Shown: positions 50,601 to 55,682, counted from the stretch's first letter. The stretch is DNA of 64,000 nt from Nostoc sp. PCC 7524 (GCF_000316645.1 NC_019684.1:5492001-5556000); one strand, 5' to 3'. The notes: generated by a model not told the origin, from the letters alone. Numbers and translations: made by a program.

Positions 50601-53476
50601 ACGATGCCGTAGGTAATAAAATCGAAGACATTGATGCCAATGGTCGTGTTACTAAATATGTCTATGATCAGCGTGGGTTATTAATAGAAACTATCTACCC
50701 TGATGCTACTCCTAATAACAATAGTGATAATCCCCGCACGCGGAAAGAATACGATGAAGCCGGTCGAGTGATTGCGGAAATTGATGAATTAGGACGGCGT
50801 ACAGAATTTAAATATGACAAGTTAGGACGCTTAACTTTCACTATTTTCCCAGATGCAACCCCAGCAGATAACAGCGACAATCCCCGCACAGAAAAACGCT
50901 ACGATCAAGCCGGAAGGTTGATTGCAGAGGTAGATGAGCTAGGAAACGCCACCCGCTATATCTACAATGAAGCAGGACAATTAATTGCAACTATCCTACC
51001 GGATAATACCCCTAATAATGATGACGATAATCCCCGCATTTTAACTAGCTATGATGCACTCGGTCGGCAAATTAGCCAAACAGATCCACTGGGGCATACT
51101 ACAGAATTCCTCTATGATCAGCTAGGTCGTCCTATTGGGCAGATATTACCAGATCAAACCACCACATCAGCCAAATTTGATGATGCAGGGCGTATTATTG
51201 CACGTACTGACCAAGCAGGTAATACTACCCGCTATGAGTATGATGCCATTGGGCAGTTAACTGCTGTCATTGATGCCTTGGGACAACGGACTGAGTACCA
51301 GTACAATGAGCTAGGGAATCTCAGCAGCCAAAAAGATGCGAATGGTAATGTGACTCAGTATGAATATGATGGTTTAGGTCGTCGTGTTTCGACAACATTA
51401 CCACTGGGTCAACTGTCTACCACTCAATATGACAAGGTAGGCAATATTATTAGTACCAATGACTTTAATGGTCGTAAGATTACCTTTGAATTTGATGAAC
51501 GTAATCGACTGATTACCAAGATTTTCCCTGATGATACTCGCGTCAAATATACTTATACCCTGACAGGTCAACGGGCAACTGAAACAGATACTCGTGGAAC
51601 AACTACATACCAGTATGATACACGCGATCGCCTGTTGTCTCGCACCGACCCTGATGGGGTGAAGATTGCTTACACCTATGATGCAGCTGGAAACCGTACT
51701 GCCGTTACTATTCCTTCCGGTACAACAACTTATACTTTTGATGCTCAAAATCGTCTCAAAACCGTCTTAGATCCAAATAATGGGGAAACCAAATATATTT
51801 ATGATTTAGCAGGCAATATCATCCGTACAGAATTGCCCAATGGTACTGTAGAAATTCGAGAATATGATAGCCTCAATCGTCTAATTTTCCTGAAGCACAC
51901 TAATGCTAATGGTGTAATTAATAGCTTCCGCTACACTTTAAATAAAGTAGGCGATCGCATTGCAGTTGAGGAACAAGATGGGCGCAAAGTTGAGTACGAA
52001 TATGACAAGCTTTATCGCTTCTTAAAAGAAGATATTTTTGCCCCAGGTGCTACTAATCCCACCCGCACAATTAGTTACACTTATGATGCTGTCAGCAACC
52101 GTCAGACTCGTAATGATTCCCAGGAAGGTAATACAACCTATGAATATGATCAAAATGACCGTTTACTCAAGGAAGTTACTAATGGTGTAACTACAAATTA
52201 CATCTATGATAATAATGGTAATACTTTGTCTAAGACTACGGGAACGGACAAAGTTACTTACGAATGGGATGATGAGAATCGTTTAATTGGTGTTGATACC
52301 AATGGTGATGGCATTATTGATATTACTAATCATTACGATAGTGATGGAATTAGGATTGTACAAACTGTTAACGGTGAAGTAACTCATTTCTTGGTGGACA
52401 AGAATCGAGATTACGCTCAAGTTTTAGAGGAATATACGCCGAGTAAGATTATCAAGGTTGCTTATGTTTATGGTAATGATTTAATCTCCCAAGTTCGTGA
52501 TGATAAGCATTCCTTCTATCATGTGGATGGTTTGGGTAGTACGAGGGCGTTAACAGATATTAATGGCTTGCTGACAGATAGTTATGATTATGCGGCGTTT
52601 GGGGAGATTATTCAGCAGGTAGGTAATACCAAGAATTTGTATTTATTTGCAGGTGAACAGTTTGATAATCAATTAAGTCAATATTATCTACGAGCAAGAT
52701 ATTATGACCAATCCATTGGTCGATTTACTCAAAGGGATACTTGGCCAGGAAGAGACTTCTCTCCGATAACATTACATAAGTATTTATATGCAAATGCTAA
52801 TCCTGCAAACTATATAGATCCAACTGGTAATTTTAGTATTGGTTCTTTATTAGCTTCAATGGCTATTGCAGGTACAATAAATGCTTCCTTAACCTTTGCT
52901 TTTAGTGGTGGTAATTCTACTCTCAGAGAATTAGGAGAAGCTTTTGGTATTGGAGCTATTACTGCTCCTATTGGTGGTGCCTTAACTACTTTAGCTGGCC
53001 CGCTAATCCGATCTATGGCAACACCAATGCTTGCTGCTGTTGGAAGAATGCAACCTCTTACACTTGTAGGAAGCTCTGGTTTGGAAAAAGCTTTAATCAA
53101 CATGAGCAGGATTTTAGTAAATACCAACAGATCCTATCCTTCTGTGCAATCTACTTTCTATGGGAGTCTTTTGAAAAAAATGCTTCCCGGAGTGCAGTGG
53201 CAACAACATCATGTTTTTATTCAGCAAGCTTGGTCTAGATCCGGAGGACCCAATCAAATTTACAATAATCTAGCCGCTAACGAAGGATTAAGAAGAATAG
53301 GAAATGGGTTATGGAATTTGATGCCTATACCTGCAAGCTTGAATGGTTGGTTAGGCCGTAGTCCTGTTGCAACTCAATTATTTGCAACTTTTTACTATTC
53401 CTTAGTATTTTTTGGACCGTATCATTTGTGGGAGTTGATAAACGCAGCAGAAGAATCTGAAGCTGATAATGACTAA
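32609..53476 (+). CDS. Giant 6955-residue RTX-cadherin-PPC-vWA-RHS protein, putative polymorphic toxin or surface protein
   Basis: Uninterrupted frame of 20.9 kb. Approximate modules: RTX-like calcium-binding segment 63-102 (GGRDVLTGTALSD, GGFGADIITGG); Ig-like 190-397; three near-identical cadherin-like repeats 399-698 and two diverged ones 885-1084; Ig/He_PIG domains 699-884, 1085-1174, 1451-1601; about 25 PPC-like domains 1601-4144 (GEQDTYTFTGTAGQQLFYDA); SdrD-B-like domain at 4287-4608 containing a vWA with MIDAS D4320-I-S-G-S; seven He_PIG domains 4611-5291; Ig 5292-5485; YD/RHS repeats about 5660-6624; RHS core to DPTG near 6741; tail 6742-6955. It lacks a Sec signal peptide. Modules suggest calcium-dependent adhesion with an RHS-encapsulated C-terminal toxin; this is inference. 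Confidence 0.85.
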   Translation: MYTEINVFDLEPSPVLAPSPLASPEQLGRLDGMEKLDIPVITPDFSIAINSQTVLVEPSVNEIIGTGGRDVLTGTALSDRIIGGFGADIITGGSSADIFVYQSIRDAGDIIKDLELRQDVIDLSVVLTSVGYQGFNPIADGYIQFGTYTGGTVILLDSDGKGSLAARPYIYVENVTPNDLSSYPNHFIPNPGEPPQIEASLVNDTGVSSSDRLTFDPTISGKVSVTSNLVSLKAGLNNQLVTVDIFDTLNSDGGFNLTSARLAQINGGVLNDGAYTLKLQATDNKGNISSVYSFDFVLDTTAPILDLQLDPNFDSAPVGDLQTTFEKVNLLGTTEANLTVSLQPTGVSSTTNDLGEFTFANISLSQGSNLFTVVATDLAGNRGEFSQTFQRLTPQVNAAPTNLNLTPASSAENVPDNSIIGTFTTTDPDAGDTHTYSLVTGEGDTDNTAFTIVDNELRIKQSPDFEAKSVYSIRVKTTDAGGLGYEQIFSISITNVNEVPTALNISRGAIAENTPANSIIGTFSSTDPDVGDIHTYTLVTGEGDTDNTAFTIVDNELRINESPDFETKSVYSIRVKTTDAGGLGYEQIFSISITNVNEAPTALNISRGAIAENIPANSIIGTFSTTDPDVGDTHTYSLVSGEGDTDNTAFTIVDNELRIKQSPDFEAKSVYSIRVRTTDAGGLGYEQIFSISITNVNEAPVIEAIATQNINEQTLFTLTVKASDPESDTLIYTLDASAPPGVSLDSTTGVLTWTPLETQGPGSYPITIRVTDGQLTTFQSFTVNVAEVNTAPILTPIGNKNITLGETLSFKVTAVDSDSPVNNLSFSIDDGAPQDVQIDPVQGTFSWTPTTAGLYPITIRVKDDGSPILEDFEIIQVAVIASNLPPTDITLAPATISENVPLNTVVGVLSTVDPNGDTNFIYALVSGDGDSDNNQFVIDGSQVKLKFSPDFEAKSTYTIRVRSTDSTGLSLEKALTIKIADVNESPTNIILSNATIAENSPTNTFIGSFTSLDPDLGDSFTYNLVNDAGGRFAIAPGTNQLVVADSSLLDFEQGNTHTIRVKTTDIGGLSFEKDLTISITNVNEAPFFTSTPVKDAEINSPYQYLITTGDPESDRLTVSATNLPSWLSFVDHQDGTAVLSGNPQFGNLGIYTIPLTVTDTGGLTATQTWEISVGATLREGTNFSPELTTNLLIPNQPQILSFQVEPNFDLSDRNSIKDAFEVALVDSQGNSLVHSFTAGRDSFFNITEGLAVVTGAGTNYNPATQTVTVNLTGIAANTNARLIFRLVNNDSDTTSSVGIKEINLSDAPLETQPPLSSAIATLGLNSNSTPLNFTNVADVTPSLQLQYQRTSFNEDTQLLYTDVVVKNIGSYGINTPLIAVVKNISDPSVQLRNIDGYTPEGLPYYNFSQLVPDGKLNPEQVSSDRSFVFYNPLQVQFTYDIRVYSVLNQNPVIQTQPALEIIGGQSYQYDVNATDPDQDPLTYQLLIAPQGLEINPTTGLLQWNTNINNIGNHHISIQVSDGRGGITQQTYTLAVIEQPPNRPPIFISTPVVDAAINQPYKYDADAVDPDQDPLTYSLVLGPDGMKVNPTTGLVEWTPPSVLTLGDTVIGRISIPGEVDEFTVSGVAGQRIYIDTLQYSGDYWRWQFKVYSPSGLLINDSRLDDNKLLNLPENGNYRIVLRTDGDLVGTYGFRVIDQNLVPIVPLDTFIQNKLSPGSQDHLYRFTGSQRQKLFFDQLSNNGNLDWVIYNASNQVITSNNFNDIEIDLPVAGEYTLAVRGREAFTSSVDYAFSIITPEIVNTPLSFGSVITGAIAEKGEQDTYTFSGEIGQRLYFDVLNRGGVYTTIANLYSPSGRNLLSRWLYEQDPDPITFTEAGTYRLVIDGNGESTDHYSFSLLDVGQASAIALDTDISGQLDPGQETHFYKFNGTAGQRLYFDALTNLPSTSWLLYNLSNQALVNQGFSDYEYTLSQTDTYLLAIRGNSNTVVDYQFRIITPEFITASLTIGNTVSSNISEKGEQDTYTFSGEIGQRLYFDILNRGGYYSTIANLYSPSGRNLLSRWLYEQDPDPITFTEAGTYRLVIDGNGESTDHYSFSLLDVGQASAIALDTDISGQLDPGQETHFYKFNGTAGQRLYFDALTNLPSTSWLLYNLSNQALVNQGFSDYEYTLSQTDTYLLAIRGNSNTIVDYQFRIITPEFITASLTIGHTVSSHISEKGEQDTYTFSGEIGQRLYFDVLNRGGVYTTIANLYSPSGRNLLSRWLYEQDPDPITFTEAGTYRLVIDGNGESTDHYSFSLLDVGQASAIALDTDISGQLDPGQETHFYKFNGTAGQRLYFDALTNLPSTSWLLYNLSNQALVNQGFSDYEYTLSQTDTYLLAIRGNGNTSVDYQFRIITPELTTATMTIGNTVSGSISEKGEQDTYTFTGTAGQQLFYDALGGDYLRLRFYDPTGREIFNRDSRSDIGPDVGLVLAMNGVYKVVVDGEGEGVGNYNFRFLDKATASLVPLDTDITGTFDNNGIGSTLYRFQVTGDSKRLLIDGQTGVSPNAWILYSHAGQFLTNNSINRDSEVVVSPGEFLLVMQGNGASDRNYQVQIKTLQTITATPFNDETLTLGSTVTGTITQTGGQKGYRFTGTAGQQLFYDALGGDYLITRFYDPTGREIYSADSRSDRGSNGGLTLTMNGNYRVVIGGTGTGNYSFRLLDKATAPVVNLDTDITGTLDNIIGSTVYRFNITGGSKYLYIDAQTGTYYNNWIIYAPNGQHITSAYIFEDREFSAGEGEYLLVMQGNGASDTNYKLRIITPELITSAITLGNTVSGSISEKGEQDTYTFTGTAGQQLFYDALGGDYFRVRFYDPTGREIYNADSRSDRGTDGGLVLSMNGTYRVVIDGDPNYGNGEATGNYSFCFLDKATAPVVNLDTDIIGTLDNIVGTTAYRFNITGGSKYLYLDAQTGTYYNNWIIYAPNGQHITSAYIFEDREFSAGEGEYLLVMQGNGASDTNYKLRIITPELITSAITLGNTVSGSISEKGEQDTYTFTGTAGQQLFYDALGGDYFRLRFYDPTGREIYNADSRSDRGTNDRLVLSMNGTYRVVIDGDPNYGNGEATGNYSFRFLDKATAPVVKLDTDIIGTLDNIVGTTAYRFNITGGSKYLYIDGQAGTYNNQWIIYAPNGQHITSAYILEDREFWAGEGEYLLVMQGNGASDTNYKLRIITPELITSAITLGNTVSGSISEKGEQDTYTFTGTAGQQLFYDALGGDYFRLRFYDPAGREIYNADSRFDRGTDGGLVLSMNGTYRVVIDGDPNYGNGEATGNYSFRFLDKATAPVVNLDTDITGTLDNIIGSTAYRFNITGGSKYLYIDGQAGTTNNQWIIYAPNGQNITSNIINSDREFWAGEGEYLLVMQGNGASDTNYKLRIITPELITSAITLGNTVSGSISEKGEQDTYTFTGTAGQQLFYDALGGDYFRLRFYDPTGREIYNADSRSDRGTNDGLVLSMNGTYRVVIDGEPNYGNGEATGNYSFRFLDKAVATPVTFNTDISGTFDAGLGSQLYRFNAQAGQHFYLDTATGQYPNSWIIYGTGGQYINSGYLQEGYSNNDYEFAAPTTGEYLLVMQGNGAANTNYKFHLASPQFDYTNLSLGNLVIGNIATRGEQDIYAFTGTVGQQLFFDAIAGNPNLKARLYSPTNILVADRDTNSDWSPVNLIENGTYRFIIDGVGTTTGNYSFIVSNRAAASTLTLGNTLTSSLTPDNQINLYKFNGKQGQILNFDLNAATWVGANWTFYDPSGKAIKTPAANNPDFQATLAADGIYTLAIAGNSSTPVNYSFIVTDNSTTPVTNSGLGTLQTGNLNAGQVIDYNFTATAGTKVLFDSLDNNSNNWQIRARLIKPDGTYIFSDYDSRFDSEPILLEQTGNYKLQIFGYYGSTTGSYQFSLRELPNGIRPGVSYLELGGVVAGTLNNLEQKIYAFNGTNGLRLMFNSMTGDNVNAVVYDPNGNIVSALNNLAWNYDSNPYTLTQTGWYNLVVRNQQNATSNFSFQLLELDTAPEISFGLPNTFSLPSGQQSQFYKLQAKAGERLYFDVITSNALDTNYRWKLYGAGNNLLFDQYQGYNAEIIIPYTGEYSLLIQGGYSSNQLNGSFQVTRHSTTTRDIIIPGNGKSSGGGEGTLGLFNVKLAAKDPAGATAIQDYQIRVVPDPENGNPVIISTPQTKFGLDQEVYRYQLKSVDPENDALFYRLVDAPLGASINGDTGELLWFPTSGVKNGDRVTFKVEVSDRRGGFDRQNFEVQVYNALGRIQGAVFDDLNSNGIRDTKLFSGDDPIVVFAVDISGSTAAPFYGTGQYKNVKTVLDAQVQAVLTFMEAVIAQGLGNKLKIGLLPFTDTAVIQDMDLTTPGTQPYTTALADKDNDGVADIKQILQTYFPNGSSKFTPTLEIIDTLLDNISGNPNLIFMSDGYGALDATKAAQVTADIKARGGSVTAFAIGQYATIETLDKIDPNALQVLEFDELFDIFSGFDPRYATEPLKENISVYLDLNNNGQLDGGEPVQITQKDTGESTLGTTRYQFTFDGLEPGTYVVRQVVPSGYVQTLPSGNTSWTDTVTTAGEKFIHLFGVGKVREPANEDPFFTTNPPALTQIKAGETLLYRANAVDPNADPVTYSLVLAPKGVTVDARTGTVVWTPTKSQVDQFYKELRENKARLDAIGRGNAAETTAKFNILLTANDGRGGKALQYVNVEVLPDNNAPIFTSTPPADAQPQVGKVFQYQATAIDPDGDAISFELVNAPTGVTISTTGLLNWTPVANQLGDASGGLRLHTFQIKVKDHKGGESLQTIKATVINPQPNRLPVITSIPRISSRLGNPYFYEIIASDPDGDPLTYTLTTKPEGMTLVDNLITWTPQPQQSGANHVTLRVSDRQGGFVEQVFTINVTHQAANRPPAITSAPDLVTNLEKEYQYNLTGSDPDGDLLLWSLDQAPDGMVIDINSGALRWQPKSTQTGNFTVAVRLMDNYGADAVQEYTLKVTGINTPPQIISTPITKAAQNQDYTYQVVANDPENDALVYSLGAKPVGMAIDAKTGLIRWTPAANQIGLQQVEVFVRDTQGGMSQQTYSLEVVAAAINHAPNITSSPIFLANVGGTESYQYQVLATDPNAGDTLTYQLLQAPTGMAVNTTTGLITWANPVVGNYQVVVAAVDSGGLGVTQGYTLTAKINQLPVIGSTNPPANATVGATYRYDIQAYDPDGGKLTYTLDAESQKRGITIDQLGRLRWTPQANQVGTYPVTVTLTDSAGGKVTQNFNLTVALDTIAPKVIVNRSRNVINKGEVVSFQVIATDNVGIANLRLLINNTPVEIDSKGLATFTATDAGVITAKAIAVDTSGNSAETTTTVAVADPTDTEAPVVSLDLSAIANFEITAPTEIRGTVNDANLLYYALEVAPADGSAPFKEVFRGTQPVTNGVLGVLDPTLLLNDTYQVRLVAYDTNNRGNGVVELLDVKGDLKLGNFQISFADLELSVSGIPITLTRTYDTLTSNHKDDFGYGWRMEFRDADLRTSLPKDEFYEEYGIRGVGFKEGDQVYVTLPGGKRERFTFKLEAINSLVNAFLGRSGLYKPTFVADKGVTSTLSVQTQGVVLIRGEGDQIVPFSGGSAFRFYNPQDWGNYYTLTTKEGITYQINATTGDIDTITNRNGDKLTFSDGGILSSNGQQVTFGRDAQGRIATVTDPMGKQIKYEYDAQGDLIKVTDRENHTTGFDYSDSQPHYLEEIIDSLGRTGLKNEYDQNGRLTKVFNAVGDAVQLEYNPDNSIYTFKDVFGNPTTYEYDVRGNIITEVDALGGITKRTFDDNNNVLSETNPEGETRSYTYDSQGNKLSETDPLGNVTRYTYNANNDLLTTTDALGNTTTNVYDQKGNLLSISGQANGKITISYDGAGLPTSLTTSEGTTTFEYDAKGNLTKEINSLGHEITYTYDANGNRLTETRQLTTSNGVRTLVTKTEYDAKGKVIQVTDAEGGVIQTVYDAVGNKIEDIDANGRVTKYVYDQRGLLIETIYPDATPNNNSDNPRTRKEYDEAGRVIAEIDELGRRTEFKYDKLGRLTFTIFPDATPADNSDNPRTEKRYDQAGRLIAEVDELGNATRYIYNEAGQLIATILPDNTPNNDDDNPRILTSYDALGRQISQTDPLGHTTEFLYDQLGRPIGQILPDQTTTSAKFDDAGRIIARTDQAGNTTRYEYDAIGQLTAVIDALGQRTEYQYNELGNLSSQKDANGNVTQYEYDGLGRRVSTTLPLGQLSTTQYDKVGNIISTNDFNGRKITFEFDERNRLITKIFPDDTRVKYTYTLTGQRATETDTRGTTTYQYDTRDRLLSRTDPDGVKIAYTYDAAGNRTAVTIPSGTTTYTFDAQNRLKTVLDPNNGETKYIYDLAGNIIRTELPNGTVEIREYDSLNRLIFLKHTNANGVINSFRYTLNKVGDRIAVEEQDGRKVEYEYDKLYRFLKEDIFAPGATNPTRTISYTYDAVSNRQTRNDSQEGNTTYEYDQNDRLLKEVTNGVTTNYIYDNNGNTLSKTTGTDKVTYEWDDENRLIGVDTNGDGIIDITNHYDSDGIRIVQTVNGEVTHFLVDKNRDYAQVLEEYTPSKIIKVAYVYGNDLISQVRDDKHSFYHVDGLGSTRALTDINGLLTDSYDYAAFGEIIQQVGNTKNLYLFAGEQFDNQLSQYYLRARYYDQSIGRFTQRDTWPGRDFSPITLHKYLYANANPANYIDPTGNFSIGSLLASMAIAGTINASLTFAFSGGNSTLRELGEAFGIGAITAPIGGALTTLAGPLIRSMATPMLAAVGRMQPLTLVGSSGLEKALINMSRILVNTNRSYPSVQSTFYGSLLKKMLPGVQWQQHHVFIQQAWSRSGGPNQIYNNLAANEGLRRIGNGLWNLMPIPASLNGWLGRSPVATQLFATFYYSLVFFGPYHLWELINAAEESEADND
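33803..34702 (+). repeat. Three tandem 300-bp cadherin-like repeats inside the giant gene
   Basis: Period exactly 300 bp (100 residues), starting APT(N/A)LN and ending SISITNVNE. Copies 2 and 3 are almost identical in DNA. Calcium-binding acidic motifs occur at TDPDAGDTHTY and SPDFEAKSVYSIRV. Confidence 0.9.
38041..39840 (+). repeat. Three tandem 600-bp repeats, each two PPC-like domains
   Basis: CCTCTACTTT recurs at 38101, 38701 and 39301, a period of exactly 600 bp. Copies 1 and 3 share GGTGTTTATACTACC, copy 2 has GGATATTATAGTACC. The near-identity at DNA level implies very recent duplication or gene conversion. Confidence 0.92.
40720..43180 (+). repeat. Four tandem 615-bp repeats, each two PPC-like domains
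   Basis: TGAGTTAATCACATCTGCC recurs at 41011, 41626, 42241 and 42856, a period of exactly 615 bp. Differences cluster in the second domain of each unit, where a GTYYNNWIIYAPNG / GTYNNQWIIYAPNG / GTTNNQWIIYAPNG loop and the following AYIFED/AYILED/NIINSD loop vary. Confidence 0.92.
49590..52480 (+). other. YD/RHS repeat region of the giant gene
   Basis: Dozens of ~20-residue units of the form (N/G)xxxxxxYDxxGxL (e.g. TYTYDANGNRLTETRQ, YEYDGLGRRVSTTLP) precede the RHS core at 52500-52830. In known RHS proteins these wrap into a hollow shell that holds the C-terminal toxin. Within the region the block TPNNNSDNPRT-K-YDxAGR-I recurs three times (50700-51060). Confidence 0.85.
52830..53476 (+). 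other. C-terminal tail of the giant RHS protein: membrane stretch plus His-His nuclease-like domain
   Basis: After DPTGNF the about 215-residue tail begins with a hydrophobic Gly/Ala-rich segment (SLLASMAIAGTINASLTFAF, FGIGAITAPIGGALTTLAG). A domain with QWQQHHVFIQQAWSR (H6867-H6868) and LRRIGNGLWNLMPIPASLN follows. Paired histidines followed by a conserved Asn-rich segment are typical of HNH/Endonuclease VII-like RHS toxins, but the family cannot be settled by eye. Confidence 0.5.
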
Positions 53477-53516
53477 TTAGTATGATTGATTAATGATATT
53501 GTGATTTTTGGAAGCG

Positions 53517-53552
53517 ATCGCCCTGCATGTCATTGAGAAAATAGCAGGCGAT
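53517..53552 (+). terminator. Possible hairpin after the giant gene
   Basis: ATCGCCCTGC (53517-53526) pairs with GCAGGCGAT (53544-53552) with one bulged base around a 17-nt loop. There is no T run, so terminator activity is uncertain. It overlaps a 39-codon frame of doubtful meaning (53508-53627). Confidence 0.3.
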
Positions 53553-53595
53553 GATCTCCAGTCGTTGGGAGACTATCGCCAAAGATGGCAAGAAA

Positions 53596-54378
53596 TTAGC
53601 TCTCTGGTTTATTACTTGTTTTCATAACCTGAGTTTTTCTAGATAAAATACCTAATCCCAAAGTCATTAAAGTTCCAAAGATAGCACTGGGTTCAGGTAT
53701 GGATTCACTATTTTGATTACTCTCTAGAACAATGTTGCCAATAGAAAGCGCAGATGAAACAGTGAAATCATCTATATCAACTACCCCAAAAGCTATTGTA
53801 TATGTCCCAGTATTATCAAAAGTGTATTTAAAACTTGTGATGCCTGTTTCTTGATAAAATCCCTTGAGGGAGTTAGGATTAGATAGTTTTGCTTCATCAA
53901 TATTTCCTAGTTTATTAATTTTGTCATTCACTAAGAAAAAACTATAGTCATTGAATGAATCATTTACTAAAGGTGAATTTTCGTTAGTCAGAAAATTCCA
54001 TTCAAATGTTAAAGAGTCGCCTGCTTTTACATTAATCGTCCGCTTAATAGCAGAGCCTTCAAAAGCGACTCCATTGATATCTAAGGCATCTGCATTGATT
54101 CCTAGAAATTCAGTTAAGTTAGGACTAACAAACCCTACCCCACCCGCAGGCTGACCAGAAAAGTTAAATTGTCCACTAATTGCACCCAGTTGCTCATCAT
54201 CATCTAGGTTGGCATCAGTTGACAAACGCACTTCTTGGAAGTTGGCAAAATATACATCTCCAAAGGTAAACCAAGAGGAAGGGTTAGTATTAAAATCTAA
54301 ATCTGCTGCTTTGGCTGGGCTAGAAATTAGCAAGCTACCCCCAGTTAAAATGCCAATAAATTTTATTGTATTTTTCAT
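53596..54378 (-). CDS. PEP-CTERM-anchored secreted protein
   Basis: 260 residues. An N-terminal signal peptide (MKNTIKFIGILTGGSLLISS, cleavage likely after AKA near residue 24) precedes a beta-rich body of about 200 residues with NDYSFFLVNDKINKLG and a C-terminal YTIAFGVVDIDDFTVSSAL, typical of the PEP-CTERM exoprotein class. The sorting signal SIPEPSAIFGTLMTLGLGIL then SRKTQ follows near the end. Such proteins are processed by an exosortase and often go to the outer surface or matrix. Function unknown. It lies 120 bp after, and convergent with, the giant gene. Confidence 0.85.
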   Translation of the reverse strand: MKNTIKFIGILTGGSLLISSPAKAADLDFNTNPSSWFTFGDVYFANFQEVRLSTDANLDDDEQLGAISGQFNFSGQPAGGVGFVSPNLTEFLGINADALDINGVAFEGSAIKRTINVKAGDSLTFEWNFLTNENSPLVNDSFNDYSFFLVNDKINKLGNIDEAKLSNPNSLKGFYQETGITSFKYTFDNTGTYTIAFGVVDIDDFTVSSALSIGNIVLESNQNSESIPEPSAIFGTLMTLGLGILSRKTQVMKTSNKPES

Positions 54379-55195
54379 GTTTTTGTTTTGTGAATAGATA
54401 AATATATTTAATTAATCTCGTATTGTAGTTCAGTATTTAGTAGTTAGTTGGGAACAACAAGTTATTTGATAACCACTAAATTCGTACAGAATCATAATAG
54501 TTAATTTACGTAAAATTTTAGTTAAATTTTTAATGAAGAATGTGTGTAGATGTATGACTAATTAATGATTTTCTTCAAAAAAACTTTTTGAATTTAAATT
54601 TGCATATTTGATATGACCCCCTACTTCCTATCTTTCGAGCTAATTCCTTAGTTCAAAAAATTAAAAAGAAGGCAGAAGGCAGGAGGCAGAAGGAAAGAAT
54701 TTGGTGGGGGTCTGAATCCCCCACCAAATAAGTACCACTGAATCATTCGCGCAGCGTCTCGTAGAGAAGATTTCAGTGGGGGACTCAAACCCTTGCTCCC
54801 TTCCGGTCGCCAGAAGGCTTGTGCATCAGACAGAAAATAAACATAAAAGCCTTCTGCCCTCTGCCTCCTGCCTTTCTTGTTAAAAAATCAGAATTTTTCT
54901 ACTGACTATGGCTAAATCTGTGGTTCAGTTGCAAAATTTACTTTTACCCTATCACCGTATTTGCTCACAGATGATTCCGGATTATTATATGTAATTTTAT
55001 TCATAAATCTTAATAATTCAGTCGAGAAAATTTTGTTCTTCCTCACAAATTCCTCACAAGTTTTTTGTAATTCTATTAATAACTAAAAAAGAAAGGTTAC
55101 TATTTTTTTAAATCAAAGCCGACCGTAAAAGGATTAATGTTCAGGACTTACGCAGGTGTCATATAATGATGCAGTTTTGAGTTGGAGGGTAGAAG
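54379..55195. other. Long intergenic region (817 bp)
   Basis: 54379-54660 is AT-rich and should hold the promoter of the PEP-CTERM gene. 54671-54872 is a composite palindromic element listed separately. 54880-55140 is AT-rich with tandem CCTCACAA words near 55045-55065. GTTCAGGACTTACGCAGG at about 55139-55156 resembles the end of a common cyanobacterial repeat or insertion sequence. No gene was found. Confidence 0.5.
54671..54872. repeat. Composite palindromic element with GGCAGAAGG / CCTTCTGCC ends
   Basis: The outer arms 54671-54693 (GGCAGAAGGCAGGAGGCAGA...) and 54850-54872 (CCTTCTGCCCTCTGCCTCCT...) are imperfect inverted repeats. Inside are a perfect 11-bp hairpin, TTTGGTGGGGG with CCCCCACCAAA (54700-54728), a CCACTGAA/TTCAGTGG pair (54734-54778), and a CTCGTAGAGAAG core shared with 26331-26397. 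The arm heptamers also occur before fraC at 4602-4630. Confidence 0.65.
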
Positions 55196-55477
55196 ATGCA
55201 ATCACTTAATCATCAGAAAGACAGTGCAGCTTGGATTTTTCAATCATGGGCTGCATTTATACTCTCAGTCTCTATGACAACTGCTGGTATTGTTAATTTA
55301 CCCACAGATAACTGGATTAAAGGTTATATGGGGATGGGAGTAGCTTTTTTAACAGGTTCTACTTTTACTCTGGCAAAAACCATGAGAGATTTGCATGAAT
55401 CTAGAAGAATTGTTGCCAGAATAGATGAGGCAAAAGTCGAAAAGTTGTTAGCAGAACATGATTCTTTGCTGAAGTAG
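55196..55477 (+). CDS. YiaA/YiaB two-helix domain protein
   Basis: A 93-residue membrane protein with two hydrophobic helices (about 13-34, AWIFQSWAAFILSVSMTTAG, and about 46-64, MGMGVAFLTGSTFTLAKTMRD) and a charged C-terminal helix (RRIVARIDEAKVEKLLAEHD). This is the YiaA/YiaB domain architecture; the function is unknown. GGAGGG lies eight bases before the ATG and makes the start secure. Confidence 0.8.
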   Translation: MQSLNHQKDSAAWIFQSWAAFILSVSMTTAGIVNLPTDNWIKGYMGMGVAFLTGSTFTLAKTMRDLHESRRIVARIDEAKVEKLLAEHDSLLK

Positions 55478-55617
55478 GAATTTTCAGCTTTTATCTGATT
55501 AACCTGTAAAAAACTTAAGTGAGCATGATTTTAAACTATACGGTTTAGTTTGCTCTGGTTTCAATGACGCTAGATCTAAGCCAGATTAGAATAGATTTTT
55601 AAGTTGCGAGACGTGAT

Positions 55618-55682
55618 GCTATTGACTATGGACTATTGGCTATGGACTATTAACTATGGACTATTGACTATGGACTAATGAC
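55618..55682. repeat. Heptamer tract CTATTGACTATGGA before wecB
   Basis: Six or seven units of (CTATTGA/CTATGGA)CTA. The tract ends GGACTAATGACTAAT and the wecB ATG (55678) is part of its last unit, so the repeat supplies the start codon context. Confidence 0.7.

Noticed and set aside
55040..55070. Yfr1-like small RNA because of CCTCACAA words
   Set aside because: The conserved central motif ACTCCTCACAC and the flanking hairpins are absent.
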